This document shows positions 19,792-27,952 of a stretch of 64,000 bases of DNA, one piece after another. How positions within the stretch are numbered: position 1 is the stretch's first letter; each line of letters opens with the position of its first letter. This stretch comes from Hespellia stercorisuis DSM 15480. GTDB taxonomy: Bacteria > Bacillota > Clostridia > Lachnospirales > Lachnospiraceae. The stretch spans positions 62,001 to 126,000 of the forward strand of contig NZ_FQZY01000008.1 in assembly GCF_900142165.1 (NCBI RefSeq), read 5' to 3'. Under the pieces are notes generated by a model. It saw only the letters and a program-made list of their open reading frames with translations, was not told where the DNA came from and made no database searches. A program made the position numbers and the translations under genes.

Positions 19792-19898
19792 GAACAAAAG
19801 TTATAAAAGCAATTGACAAAAATAATAAAATCGCATATCCTAAATATAACGTAACCGGCATACCGGAATACAGGCATACAGGAATACAGGAATACAGG
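19792..19898 (+). promoter_or_regulatory. Control region of the AKR-VOC-dhaK-dhaL operon
   Basis: Three elements are visible. GAACAAAAGTTA (19792-19803) recurs at the lsr genes. A promoter follows: TTGACA (19813-19818), 17 bases, TATCCT (19836-19841). From 19855 runs an 8-base-period array (ccggcata, ccggaata, caggcata, caggaata twice, cagg) to 19898; its first 12 bases CCGGCATACCGG match the GntR-type palindrome at 17186. The array would lie just after the transcription start. Confidence 0.6.
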
Positions 19899-19927
19899 AG
19901 ACAGAATAAATTTTAGGAGGAAGAAAA

Positions 19928-20920
19928 ATGGAATTTTTTAAAACAGCGGTAGACGGATTGGAAGTTTCAAGGGTTGGACTTGGCACCTGGGCAATGGGTG
20001 GTGCAGGCTGGGGCGGTATCGTGGATGCACCGGCAGTAGAGTGTGTGAGAGCGGCGCTTGACATGGGAGTAACATTGGTTGACACAGCACCGGCGTATGG
20101 TGCAGGCCACTCAGAAGAGATTGTAGGGGAAGCACTTTCAGCAGCAGGTTATAGAAATAAATGTGTACTGGCAACCAAGTGTGGACTTAGCTGGGACGCA
20201 CAGGGGAACGTATACCGGGACGGTCGTCCGGAGACTTTGAGAAAAGAACTGGAGGCAAGCCTGAAGAGACTGAAGACAGATCATATTGATATTTACCAGG
20301 TTCACTGGCCGGATGCAAAGGTACCGATCGCAGAGACCGCAGGTGTGATGGGAGAGTTCCTCAAAGAAGGAAAAATTCGTGCAATCGGTGTTTCTAACTA
20401 TACAAATGAAATGCTGGATGAGTGGAGAAAAACGGCTCCGTTACATACAATTCAGCCATCCTTCAACATCTTAGAGGATAAATTATTTGAAAATCAGATT
20501 CCATATGCAAAAGAGAATGGTATCACAGTTCTGGGCTACAGCGCACTTTGCCGTGGCATGCTTCATGGAAAATATACAATTGATACGAAGTTTAATGAAG
20601 GGGATATGAGAGCACAGGACGATCCGAAGTACCAGGGACAGAATTTCTTGAATCATCTTGCTGCGATTGATGAGTTGAAGGCGTATGCGGAGAAATTAGG
20701 TAAGAACGTTGCGCAGATCAGTGTACGTTGGGTTCTTGAGAGGGGTGTCAGCTGTGCACTGCTGGGGGCACGCCGTCCGGATCAGCTTGATTTTATTCTG
20801 GGCTGTGTCGACTGGAGTCTGACAGCAGAGCAGTGCGACGAGATGGAGGCGATTGTGAAAAAACATATTCCTGTACAGGTAGGAAAAGACTTCCTGGCAC
20901 CACCACTTAGAGAAGAATAA
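19928..20920 (+). CDS. Aldo/keto reductase
   Basis: A 330-residue NADPH-type oxidoreductase with the (beta/alpha)8 AKR fold. The catalytic tetrad is visible: Asp in LVDTAPAYGAGHSE, the Tyr four residues later, Lys in CVLATKCGL, and His in YQVHWPDAK. The cofactor region GVSCALLGARRPDQL near residue 285 is typical of the YeaE/YdhF-like or sugar-aldehyde group. GTWAMGGAGWGG marks the N-terminus. AGGAGGAAGAAA precedes the ATG. As first gene of an operon with DhaK/DhaL it may reduce an aldehyde or ketone to or from the kinase substrate; this is inference. Confidence 0.9.
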   Translation: MEFFKTAVDGLEVSRVGLGTWAMGGAGWGGIVDAPAVECVRAALDMGVTLVDTAPAYGAGHSEEIVGEALSAAGYRNKCVLATKCGLSWDAQGNVYRDGRPETLRKELEASLKRLKTDHIDIYQVHWPDAKVPIAETAGVMGEFLKEGKIRAIGVSNYTNEMLDEWRKTAPLHTIQPSFNILEDKLFENQIPYAKENGITVLGYSALCRGMLHGKYTIDTKFNEGDMRAQDDPKYQGQNFLNHLAAIDELKAYAEKLGKNVAQISVRWVLERGVSCALLGARRPDQLDFILGCVDWSLTAEQCDEMEAIVKKHIPVQVGKDFLAPPLREE

Positions 20921-20973
20921 TCGGGCAGGGAAGAATTGCTCAATAAAAAACAATCAGACTATGAAGACAAGAA

Positions 20974-21003
20974 TTACCACAGGATGAAAGAGCCCTGTGG
21001 TAA
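20974..21003 (+). other. Perfect hairpin between AKR and VOC genes
   Basis: TTACCACAGG (20974-20983) pairs exactly with CCTGTGGTAA (20994-21003). No T-run follows, so it more likely protects or processes mRNA than terminates. Confidence 0.55.
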
Positions 21004-21029
21004 ATTTGAAAATAGAGTAAGGAGCAGGC

Positions 21030-21419
21030 ATGATAAAAGCAATGAACCACATTACGATCAACATGAAAGATAAAGAAAAGACTTTCTGGTTCTATGGAGA
21101 GCTTCTTGGGTTGAAAAAGCTGCACGAGGTTGATATGGGCGACCATTATATATACTATTATCAGCTGCCGTCGGATATCAGACTGGAGTTGATTGAGTAC
21201 CTGTATGATACGCCGTCGGAACATCCGCAGTACACCAGCCGGGGGATTTATCGTCATGTGGCATTCGAGGTTGAAGATGTTCAGGAACTGAAATCAACTC
21301 TGGTTTCAAATGGAATCAAGATTCTGGAAGGACCGAACCCAAGTGAAAAGCTTGGTGTGCATTTTATGCTGATCGAGGATCCGAACGGTGTTGAGATGGA
21401 GTTTGTACAACCACTTTAG
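21030..21419 (+). CDS. VOC-superfamily (glyoxalase-like) protein
   Basis: A 129-residue single-module protein with two beta-alpha-beta-beta-beta halves. The first half contains MNHITINMKDKEKTFWFYGE; the second contains RHVAFEVEDVQELKSTLV and DPNGVEMEFVQPL. His near residue 7, His near residue 80 and Glu near residue 126 match the usual metal positions. Members act as lyases, isomerases or dioxygenases on small oxo compounds. Its place between an aldo-keto reductase and DhaK suggests isomerisation of a hydroxyketone or removal of a reactive dicarbonyl. Substrate unknown. AGTAAGGAGCAGGC precedes the ATG. Confidence 0.82.
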   Translation: MIKAMNHITINMKDKEKTFWFYGELLGLKKLHEVDMGDHYIYYYQLPSDIRLELIEYLYDTPSEHPQYTSRGIYRHVAFEVEDVQELKSTLVSNGIKILEGPNPSEKLGVHFMLIEDPNGVEMEFVQPL

Positions 21420-21437
21420 GAAAGGAAGACGGACAGA

Positions 21438-22439
21438 ATGAAAAAGTTTATTAATAATCCGGAAGATGTGGTTTCGGAAGCATTAACGGGATTTGTTGAT
21501 TGTTACAGCAATTATTATGAAAAGCATGAAGAAGTAAATGGTGTGCTTTTGAAAAACCGAAGAAAAGATAAAGTTGCGCTGGTGATTGGCGGTGGAAGTG
21601 GTCATGAGCCGATGTTTTCAGGATTTGTGGGAAAAGGTCTGGGCGATGCGGCGGCGTGTGGCAATATCTTTGCATCACCTGATCCGGGAACAATCTATGA
21701 AACTGCCATGGCTGTGGAGAACTCAAAAGGCGTACTCTTTGTATATGGCAACTATGCGGGCGATAATCTGAACTTTGATATGGCAGAAGAGCTTCTCGAA
21801 GAGGATGGTGTGAAATCCACACATGTTCGTGTCTGGGATGATTGTGCATCGGCACCGAAGGACAGGTTGACAGACAGAAGAGGAATAGCGGGAGATCTTT
21901 TCGTAGTGAAAATCGCGGGAGCAGCATGCGATGCGGGACTGGAACTGGACGAAGTCAAGGCCACGGCAGAGATGGCAAGAGACAATCTCCGCAGTATCGG
22001 TGTTGCCAGTTCGCCGGGACAAATTCCGGGACTTGATAAGCCTACATTTGAAATCGCGGACGATGAGATGGAATATGGAATGGGAATCCACGGCGAAAAA
22101 GGGATCGAGCGGACTAAGATGAAAACTGTGGATGAAATCACTGAGTATTTGTATTTCAATATTAAAAAGGATATGGAAATCAACAGCGGAGATGAGGTCT
22201 GTGTTTTGATAAATGGACTTGGGAGCACGACAATCCTTGAGATGAGCATTGCATACAGGAAACTCAAAGAACTGCTGGATGCAGACGGCGTGCAGGTTCA
22301 TGACTCAGATATTAACAGCTACTGCACATGTCAGGAGATGGGTGGATTTTCAATCTCGATATTAAAGTTGAATGAAGAGTTAAAGAAATTATACGATATG
22401 CCATGTTATTGTCCATATTATGCAAAGGAAGGAAAATAA
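21438..22439 (+). CDS. dhaK: Dihydroxyacetone kinase subunit DhaK-like
   Basis: A 333-residue substrate-binding subunit. GGGSGHEPMFSGFVGKGLGD near residue 51 and the YGMGIHGEKGI motif near residue 218 are present; the His of the latter binds the ketone as a hemiaminal. NYAGDNLNFDMAEELLEEDG is also family-typical. DhaL follows four bases later, but no DhaM phosphotransferase subunit is nearby, so ATP rather than PTS phosphate is the likely donor. Relatives phosphorylate erythrulose or other ketoses, so dihydroxyacetone is not certain. It is closely similar by eye to the N-terminal half of the fused kinase at 61373. Confidence 0.88.
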   Translation: MKKFINNPEDVVSEALTGFVDCYSNYYEKHEEVNGVLLKNRRKDKVALVIGGGSGHEPMFSGFVGKGLGDAAACGNIFASPDPGTIYETAMAVENSKGVLFVYGNYAGDNLNFDMAEELLEEDGVKSTHVRVWDDCASAPKDRLTDRRGIAGDLFVVKIAGAACDAGLELDEVKATAEMARDNLRSIGVASSPGQIPGLDKPTFEIADDEMEYGMGIHGEKGIERTKMKTVDEITEYLYFNIKKDMEINSGDEVCVLINGLGSTTILEMSIAYRKLKELLDADGVQVHDSDINSYCTCQEMGGFSISILKLNEELKKLYDMPCYCPYYAKEGK

Positions 22440-22443
22440 GATC

Positions 22444-23076
22444 ATGGAAAATTTGAATGCAGTTCAGGCGAAAGAAATGATTATGTATATTGCGGATAAA
22501 ATCATAGAGGCGAAACCGATGCTCACAGAGGTCGACAGTGCAATTGGTGATGGAGATCATGGAATTGGCATGGCTGGAGGACTCACAAAGGCAAAGACAA
22601 AAGTAGAAAAAATGGAGAGCCCGGAAGATGTATATGCTGTATTTCATGCCGCTGGAAAAGCGATGCTGATGAGCATGGGCGGTGCTTCAGGGGTTATTTT
22701 CGGAAGCATGTTCATGGCTGGAGCAAAGGGGATGGATCCGGTGGGAGAAATCGGTGCCGAGGAACTGGCACAGATGATGAAGAGAAGTCTGGAAGCAATC
22801 CAGGAACGGGGAAAAGCACAGGTAGGTGACAAGACGATGGTAGATGCACTATCCCCTGCGGTGGACGCAATGGAAGCATCCGCAAGTGAAGGGATTGTCC
22901 CAATGCTTACCAGGGCCGAGGCAGCAGCACTTGCTGGCGTGGAGAGCACAAAGAACTTCGAAGCTAAATTCGGGCGTGCAAAAACGCAGGGCACAACAAT
23001 TGGATTTCAGGATGCAGGCGCAACAAGTGTTTGGATTATCTTTAAATCTATGAAGGAATATGCAGAAACACATTAA
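22444..23076 (+). CDS. dhaL: Dihydroxyacetone kinase subunit DhaL-like
   Basis: A 210-residue nucleotide-binding subunit. DSAIGDGDHGIGMAGGLTKA near residue 35 is the Mg-ADP acidic motif (three Asp). AMLMSMGGASGVIFGSMFMA and GYQDAGATSVW-like FQDAGATSVWIIFKSM follow. The start is ATG 22444, because GGAAGGAAAA lies upstream and the longer ORF start would overlap dhaK. It partners the DhaK gene directly upstream. Expected to carry the phosphate from ATP to the ketone held by DhaK. Confidence 0.88.
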   Translation: MENLNAVQAKEMIMYIADKIIEAKPMLTEVDSAIGDGDHGIGMAGGLTKAKTKVEKMESPEDVYAVFHAAGKAMLMSMGGASGVIFGSMFMAGAKGMDPVGEIGAEELAQMMKRSLEAIQERGKAQVGDKTMVDALSPAVDAMEASASEGIVPMLTRAEAAALAGVESTKNFEAKFGRAKTQGTTIGFQDAGATSVWIIFKSMKEYAETH

Positions 23077-23100
23077 AAGGTTTGCAGCTATTGCAGGCAA

Positions 23101-23133
23101 TAAAAAACCGGGCAGTATTGAAACTACCCGGTG
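23101..23133. terminator. Bidirectional hairpin between dhaL and the cupin gene
   Basis: ACCGGGCAGT pairs with ACTACCCGGT (one mismatch). On the minus strand it is followed by TTTTTTA, so it best serves the lsrR-lsrK-cupin unit. Confidence 0.7.
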
Positions 23134-23167
23134 ATGTTAACAATAAACAATCCCTGGGAGTTTACTG

Positions 23168-23506
23168 TTAGTCTACATCGATTTTGTCTACCTCTTGATA
23201 AGGAGCAAGAGTGGAAATCATTTTTACAGGACCGTTAGAATTGTTAATTACATAATGAACTTCTTTTGGCTCAATATGAATTAACTGCCCAGCCGTTAAG
23301 GTATGAGAAACACCGTCGACAATGATATCTACCTCACCTTCCAGGATGAAAAAATTCTCTTCCATGATGTTGTGGTAATGAGCTTTGAAATCCTGTCCAG
23401 CCTGAAACTGGACAACTGCAAAGTTACTTCTGGGGCCCTTCATAAGATACTTCGGGCCACTGTCTCCAAAACGGTATTCTCTGTCTTTTTCGTCAATAAT
23501 AAACAT
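23168..23506 (-). CDS. Small cupin protein in the lsrK operon
   Basis: A 112-residue single cupin domain. Motif 1 is KAHYHNIMEENFFILEGEVD (residues ~42-61) with two metal-type His and one Glu. Motif 2 is LIHIEPKEVHYVINNS with the last His. Such proteins are metal-dependent isomerases, dioxygenases or sugar-binding sensors. It is the third gene of lsrR-lsrK-cupin on the minus strand and has AAAAAGGAGA upstream. Because lsrG is absent from this system, the cupin is a candidate for the phospho-DPD isomerisation step; that is inference only. Confidence 0.8.
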   Translation of the reverse strand: MFIIDEKDREYRFGDSGPKYLMKGPRSNFAVVQFQAGQDFKAHYHNIMEENFFILEGEVDIIVDGVSHTLTAGQLIHIEPKEVHYVINNSNGPVKMISTLAPYQEVDKIDVD

Positions 23507-23545
23507 TTTTAATCTCCTTTTTATAGTTTGTATTGTTATTTGTTT

Positions 23546-25108
23546 TTATAATCCCGGTGCAATCCACATGTTTTTAGTCAGCTTTTTGTCGCATAAGTCA
23601 AGCTGCGCATGGTAGACCTGTTTCCAGGTATCATATAAGCCATTGTAGACTTCGTTGTTTTCTTTATTTGGATAATATGTCTCTTCAATATGAGTCAGCT
23701 TTTTTGCTGTTTCCTCAAGGCTGTCAAAGACACCGACACCAATACCAGCAAGAATTGCTGCTCCCAGAGCGGTAGCTTCACGAACCTTTGGCACGTGTAC
23801 AGGAATATTGAGTACATCGGCAAGGATCTGACACCAAAGCGGGCTCTTGGAAGCACCGGATGCAAAAATGATTTCTTTAGGAGCCTTTCCAGTGAAAGAT
23901 GCAACTAGTTCCATATTACCGCGCGTGACCATGGCTGAATTTTCCATAATGGCACGATAGAAGGTGTAACGGTTAAACTTTTCAGGATCTAATGCAAAGT
24001 TTGTGAAGGTAGGCGCGGCGTGTTTCCAGTTGATGTAATTCATGACATCGGAAAATGCACAGAACATGCCATTACTTCCAGCAGGGATTTTCTCTGCTTC
24101 AAGGTTCATGTAGTAGTAAGGGTCCTTACCGGTCTCCAAAGCTTTTTGCTTTTCAAGCTGACAGAAGGCATCTCGATACCAGCGCATTACCAGTCCTGGA
24201 TAGAATGCTAAAGCTTCATATTGCCAGATGCCTGGGACTGCGTGGCAATTGACACGGACGCGATAATCGGGGTCGGTCATGGGCTTGTCTGTGTTAAATT
24301 CAAACTGCCAGAAGCTTCCGCCGAATACAGCAGCCTGCTCCGGTGATACGACACCTACTCCGATACAGCCGAGCTGCGCATCGCCACCGCCGGCAACAAC
24401 GGGGGTGTTGGAAGCCAGACCGGTTTCGGCAGCAGCGCTTTCGGATACGTTGGCTACGATGGAACCACTTTCGTAGATGTTAGGATAGATATCTGTTTTG
24501 ATGTTGCATTTAGCAGCGACAGTAGTATCCCAATTGCGGGTTGCGAGATCAAAAATACCGGTCGTACAGGCATTGCTTGGTTCGGACGACATGACACCGG
24601 TCAATTTATAGATTAGCCAGTCGTTAAACATGCTGACATAAGCAACTTTCTCGTAAATTTCAGGCATTTTGTTTTTTACCCAGAGAATACGTGGAAGGGC
24701 ATCTAACGCAAAGGTCTGACCAGATACGGAGTAGATTTCCTTTTCCAGCGTTGCGGATTGTTTTACAAGCGCCGCGGCCTCGTCATCGGAACGGGCATCC
24801 ACGTTGGCACAGGCCCAGATCTCCTTGAAATCTTTATCGTAGAGAACAATACCTTCGCGCATACATGTGGTGGAGATACCGGCTATTTCGTGAGGATCGA
24901 TCTGAGTTTCAGTTAATACATTTTGGATGCACTGAACGGTTAAGCCCCAGTTAAATTCCCAGTCGAAATCCATAGACCCAGGGAAACGAGGATCTTCGTT
25001 ATGAGTCCACTCCTGTTGGGATACACCGAGCTGGTTTCCGTCAGTGTCAAAAAGAACTGCGCGAACGCTTCCTGTTCCGGCATCGAGTGCCATTAAATAT
25101 TTTGCCAT
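23546..25108 (-). CDS. lsrK: Autoinducer-2 kinase
   Basis: FGGY-family kinase, 520 residues, phosphorylating imported AI-2 (DPD) so that it is trapped and can inactivate LsrR. It matches recalled E. coli LsrK in specific segments: YLMALDAGTGSVRAVLFDTD, TCMREGIVLYDKDFKEIWAC, DARSDDEAAAL, VAGGGDAQLGCIGVGVV and the C-terminal ending MWIAPGL. The ATP-site GASKSPLWCQILADVL and EATALGAAILAGIG are in place. AAGGAGGTTCATAAC precedes the ATG at 25108. It lies 14 bases after lsrR and 39 bases before the cupin gene. Confidence 0.93.
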   Translation of the reverse strand: MAKYLMALDAGTGSVRAVLFDTDGNQLGVSQQEWTHNEDPRFPGSMDFDWEFNWGLTVQCIQNVLTETQIDPHEIAGISTTCMREGIVLYDKDFKEIWACANVDARSDDEAAALVKQSATLEKEIYSVSGQTFALDALPRILWVKNKMPEIYEKVAYVSMFNDWLIYKLTGVMSSEPSNACTTGIFDLATRNWDTTVAAKCNIKTDIYPNIYESGSIVANVSESAAAETGLASNTPVVAGGGDAQLGCIGVGVVSPEQAAVFGGSFWQFEFNTDKPMTDPDYRVRVNCHAVPGIWQYEALAFYPGLVMRWYRDAFCQLEKQKALETGKDPYYYMNLEAEKIPAGSNGMFCAFSDVMNYINWKHAAPTFTNFALDPEKFNRYTFYRAIMENSAMVTRGNMELVASFTGKAPKEIIFASGASKSPLWCQILADVLNIPVHVPKVREATALGAAILAGIGVGVFDSLEETAKKLTHIEETYYPNKENNEVYNGLYDTWKQVYHAQLDLCDKKLTKNMWIAPGL

Positions 25109-25122
25109 TGTTATGAACCTCC

Positions 25123-26085
25123 TTACTTTGATTGTGTTGAGTGAGAACTCTTTTTTATCAGTTGTTCTGCGGTATAGTCATCTGTGATTAAGACGTCCAG
25201 ATAATGTCCCTTTAATGCGGCGGAAATTGCTTCTACTTTTTCTTCGCCGGCGGCAACTCCGACTACATTGTTAAGTTCTTCTAATTTTGCAAGGGGTGTG
25301 CTGATGATGCGAGAATCGAAATCGGGATTAACCAGATTTCCGTCGGCATCAATAAAGTGAGTAATCAGGTCGCCGACTGCGCCCTGCATCTTTAAAAGAA
25401 GATAATCATTGTTTGTGAGATGGGATGATTTCAAAATCGTCGAATCAGTATTCATCCCACCAATACCGATCAAAGTCAGGTTTGCAAGTTCGGTCATCCG
25501 GCTGACCTCTGCGAGAGCTGGCTCCTGCATCAAAGATGCAGCTAACTCTTTAGAGGACATGATAAGTGGAGCGGGATACAAATTAAGCTTTGCACTGAAC
25601 AGCCCGGATTTGGTATCGGGCAGATAATAATTGATTCCACCGGTCAGCGAGACCAGAGAAATTGTGGTCGAAATACTTTTGGCCAGATGGTTCAGGGTCT
25701 TTAAGATAGTTGCGCCATAACCGAAATTAATGTAATTATAGTCGGAAATATGATTACTGACATACATAGCGGCAGTTTTGGCCAGAGATTCCATTGTGGT
25801 TTCCTTATCGCCAGAAGTGGGGATAATATAGCAGTCCTTTAACTGGTACTCGTTGATTAAAGCCTGCTCGCTGGAAAGCGATTCAGCGAAATCAGGGTTT
25901 AACTGGATCTGTACAACACCCTCCTGCCTTGCTTTTTCGAGAAGACGAAGCACTCGGATTCGAGAAATATTAAGCTTTTCAGCAATAGTCTGCTGGGTTA
26001 AGCCTTCCATATAGTAATACCAGGCAGCCTTGTATAACAGATTTTTTTCGTAATAAAGCGCGTCATTACTTGGAGTAGTTGACAA
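25123..26085 (-). CDS. lsrR: LsrR-like SorC/DeoR-family repressor
   Basis: A 320-residue regulator with an N-terminal helix-turn-helix (QTIAEKLNISRIRVLRLLEK, residues ~35-60). The SorC sugar-binding domain contains INFGYGATILKTLNHLA near residue 130 and GIGGMNTDSTILKS, the phospho-sugar pocket. It is expected to be released by phospho-AI-2. I set the start at TTG 26085 because AGGAGGTATTACC sits directly before it; the upstream ATG at 26115 precedes that site. It is divergent from lsrA and co-directional with lsrK. Its likely operator GAACAAAAGTTA lies at 26110-26121, just before its own start. Confidence 0.9.
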   Translation of the reverse strand: MSTTPSNDALYYEKNLLYKAAWYYYMEGLTQQTIAEKLNISRIRVLRLLEKARQEGVVQIQLNPDFAESLSSEQALINEYQLKDCYIIPTSGDKETTMESLAKTAAMYVSNHISDYNYINFGYGATILKTLNHLAKSISTTISLVSLTGGINYYLPDTKSGLFSAKLNLYPAPLIMSSKELAASLMQEPALAEVSRMTELANLTLIGIGGMNTDSTILKSSHLTNNDYLLLKMQGAVGDLITHFIDADGNLVNPDFDSRIISTPLAKLEELNNVVGVAAGEEKVEAISAALKGHYLDVLITDDYTAEQLIKKSSHSTQSK

Positions 26086-26450
26086 GGTAATACCTCCTTT
26101 CTTATAAATGAACAAAAGTTAATTTAAGGATTAAATGTTCGTTAAAAAAAGTATATCAGTGTTACACGAAAAAGTCAATTATAATAAGGGGAAAGTGCGC
26201 ATACAAGTAGAAAAAGGTAAAAATAACTAAAAATAATAAATGAAAATAGTAAAAATGAACAAAAAAACTGTGAAATAGATAACTATATTGACAAATAAAA
26301 CTGATAGGGATAATATAAAACAAGAGCGATTGATAGAAAAAACACAAGACACAAAAGCGAACAAAAGTTTATAACAAAAATAAAAGTACAAAACAAAGAT
26401 AAATGTTACGCTGTGTTATGAAATGATTTAACAGGGATGGAGGAACAAAA
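26086..26450. promoter_or_regulatory. lsrR / lsrA divergent control region
   Basis: A 365-base AT-rich gap. GAACAAAAGTTA (26110-26121) and GAACAAAAGTTT (26359-26370) are the candidate LsrR sites; a weaker GAACAAAAAAAC starts near 26257, and GTTCGTTA lies at 26137. The lsrA promoter is TTGACA (26288-26293), 17 bases, TAATAT (26311-26316), putting the 26359 site inside the leader. GGATGGAGGAAC precedes the lsrA ATG. Confidence 0.6.
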
Positions 26451-27950
26451 ATGCAGAAGGTTGAAACAGAAGCATTACTGAAGATCAAAGACATTCGTAA
26501 GTCATTCGGTTCTAATGAAGTGCTCAAGGGCATTAATCTGGAATTGAATGAAGGGGAAGTAGTCGCTTTGATTGGTGGTAATGGTGCCGGAAAAAGTACT
26601 CTTATGAAGATAATCATGGGAATCTATCAGCAGGATGCGGGCGATTTATTTATTCATGGAGTGAAAACGGATTTATCAAAGTCTTCGCTTGCTTTGGCAA
26701 ATGGTATTTATTTGGTGCCGCAGGAGCCGATGTTATTTCCAAATATGACGGTTGAAGAAAATATAGCGATGGGGTTCAACGAGAACAAGATTGAGATGCA
26801 TAAGAAAATTGTCGATATGATTGCTCATCTTGGGTGGGATCTTAAGCTTGACCGCAGAGCCAATACATTATCAATTGCGGAGCAGCAGTTGGTTGAAATT
26901 CTAAAAGGACTTTTGAGAGAGTCGCGAATCCTAATCTTTGATGAGCCGACATCTTCGCTCAGTTTTAACGAAGCAGAGTCCTTGTTTGAACTGATCGAGG
27001 ATCTGAAGAAGAAAAATATCGGTATTTTCTATATTACACATCGATTAAGTGAGGTGTTTGAGATTGCGACACATGTGGCAATCATGCGCGATGGTATTGT
27101 GAGCTTGAGCGGCGCGGTCAGTGAATTTGACAAGAGCCATTTGGTGAAAGCACTGCTTCCGCCGGGATCTGAGCTGAAGACTGCAGGGGAGAGCACGGCT
27201 GTGGATTATTCAAAAGCAAAACCAATGCTAGAATTAAAAGATTTCTCGGGGTATGGGTTCAGCGGATTGAATTTTGAGGTGTATCCGGGAGAAATTCTAG
27301 GGGTTGCCGGTGTGGTTGGTGCAGGAAGGACAGAATTTGCAACTACTATTTTCGGAATGGACAAGGTGAAAGGTGGAAAGGTTCTGCTTGATGGAGAGGA
27401 TATCACCGGAATGGGAACCAGAAAGGTACTGGATAAAGGAATCAATTATGTACCGGAGGATCGTTTCCTGAACGGCATCTTTAAGATCCGTGAGACGGGG
27501 TGGAACATTTCATCTGCACAGCTACGAAATATGAGCAAAATCTTTTTAAATAAAAAAGCGGAAAAAGAACTGGCTGATAAATATATCAATGATTTTCGAA
27601 TTAAAGTAACCAGTCAGGATCAGCTGATGGGGTCTCTATCGGGAGGGAATCAGCAAAAGGCGGTTATTGCGAGAGCACTGTCCACGAATCCGAAGGTGGT
27701 TATCCTCGATGAACCTACCCGCGGTATTGATGCGGGCGCCCGTGGTGATGTTTATTCGATTATAGGAAAACTGAAACAGCAGGGTGTGGCAGTACTTCTC
27801 ATCTCATCTGATCTGGAGGAGATTGTAGAATTGAGCGACCGGGCGATTTCCATGTATCAGGGAAGGATCAATCACACATTCCCGAAGGAAAAAATTGATT
27901 TGGATAATCTGACAGCAGCATCATTTGGCGTATACGAGGAGGGAGAATAG
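26451..27950 (+). CDS. lsrA: AI-2 ABC transporter ATPase
   Basis: A 499-residue double ABC ATPase of the RbsA/LsrA type that powers AI-2 import. First domain: Walker A GGNGAGKST near residue 44, the LsrA-typical IYLVPQEPMLFPNMTVEENI, and Walker B LIFDEPTSSL. In the second domain Walker A is degenerate (GVVGAGRTE), as usual for this family. The signature LSGGNQQKAVIARAL and Walker B VVILDEPTRGID are intact. First gene of lsrA-lsrC-lsrD-lsrB-lsrF. Only two bases separate it from lsrC. Confidence 0.93.
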   Translation: MQKVETEALLKIKDIRKSFGSNEVLKGINLELNEGEVVALIGGNGAGKSTLMKIIMGIYQQDAGDLFIHGVKTDLSKSSLALANGIYLVPQEPMLFPNMTVEENIAMGFNENKIEMHKKIVDMIAHLGWDLKLDRRANTLSIAEQQLVEILKGLLRESRILIFDEPTSSLSFNEAESLFELIEDLKKKNIGIFYITHRLSEVFEIATHVAIMRDGIVSLSGAVSEFDKSHLVKALLPPGSELKTAGESTAVDYSKAKPMLELKDFSGYGFSGLNFEVYPGEILGVAGVVGAGRTEFATTIFGMDKVKGGKVLLDGEDITGMGTRKVLDKGINYVPEDRFLNGIFKIRETGWNISSAQLRNMSKIFLNKKAEKELADKYINDFRIKVTSQDQLMGSLSGGNQQKAVIARALSTNPKVVILDEPTRGIDAGARGDVYSIIGKLKQQGVAVLLISSDLEEIVELSDRAISMYQGRINHTFPKEKIDLDNLTAASFGVYEEGE

Positions 27951-27952
27951 TC

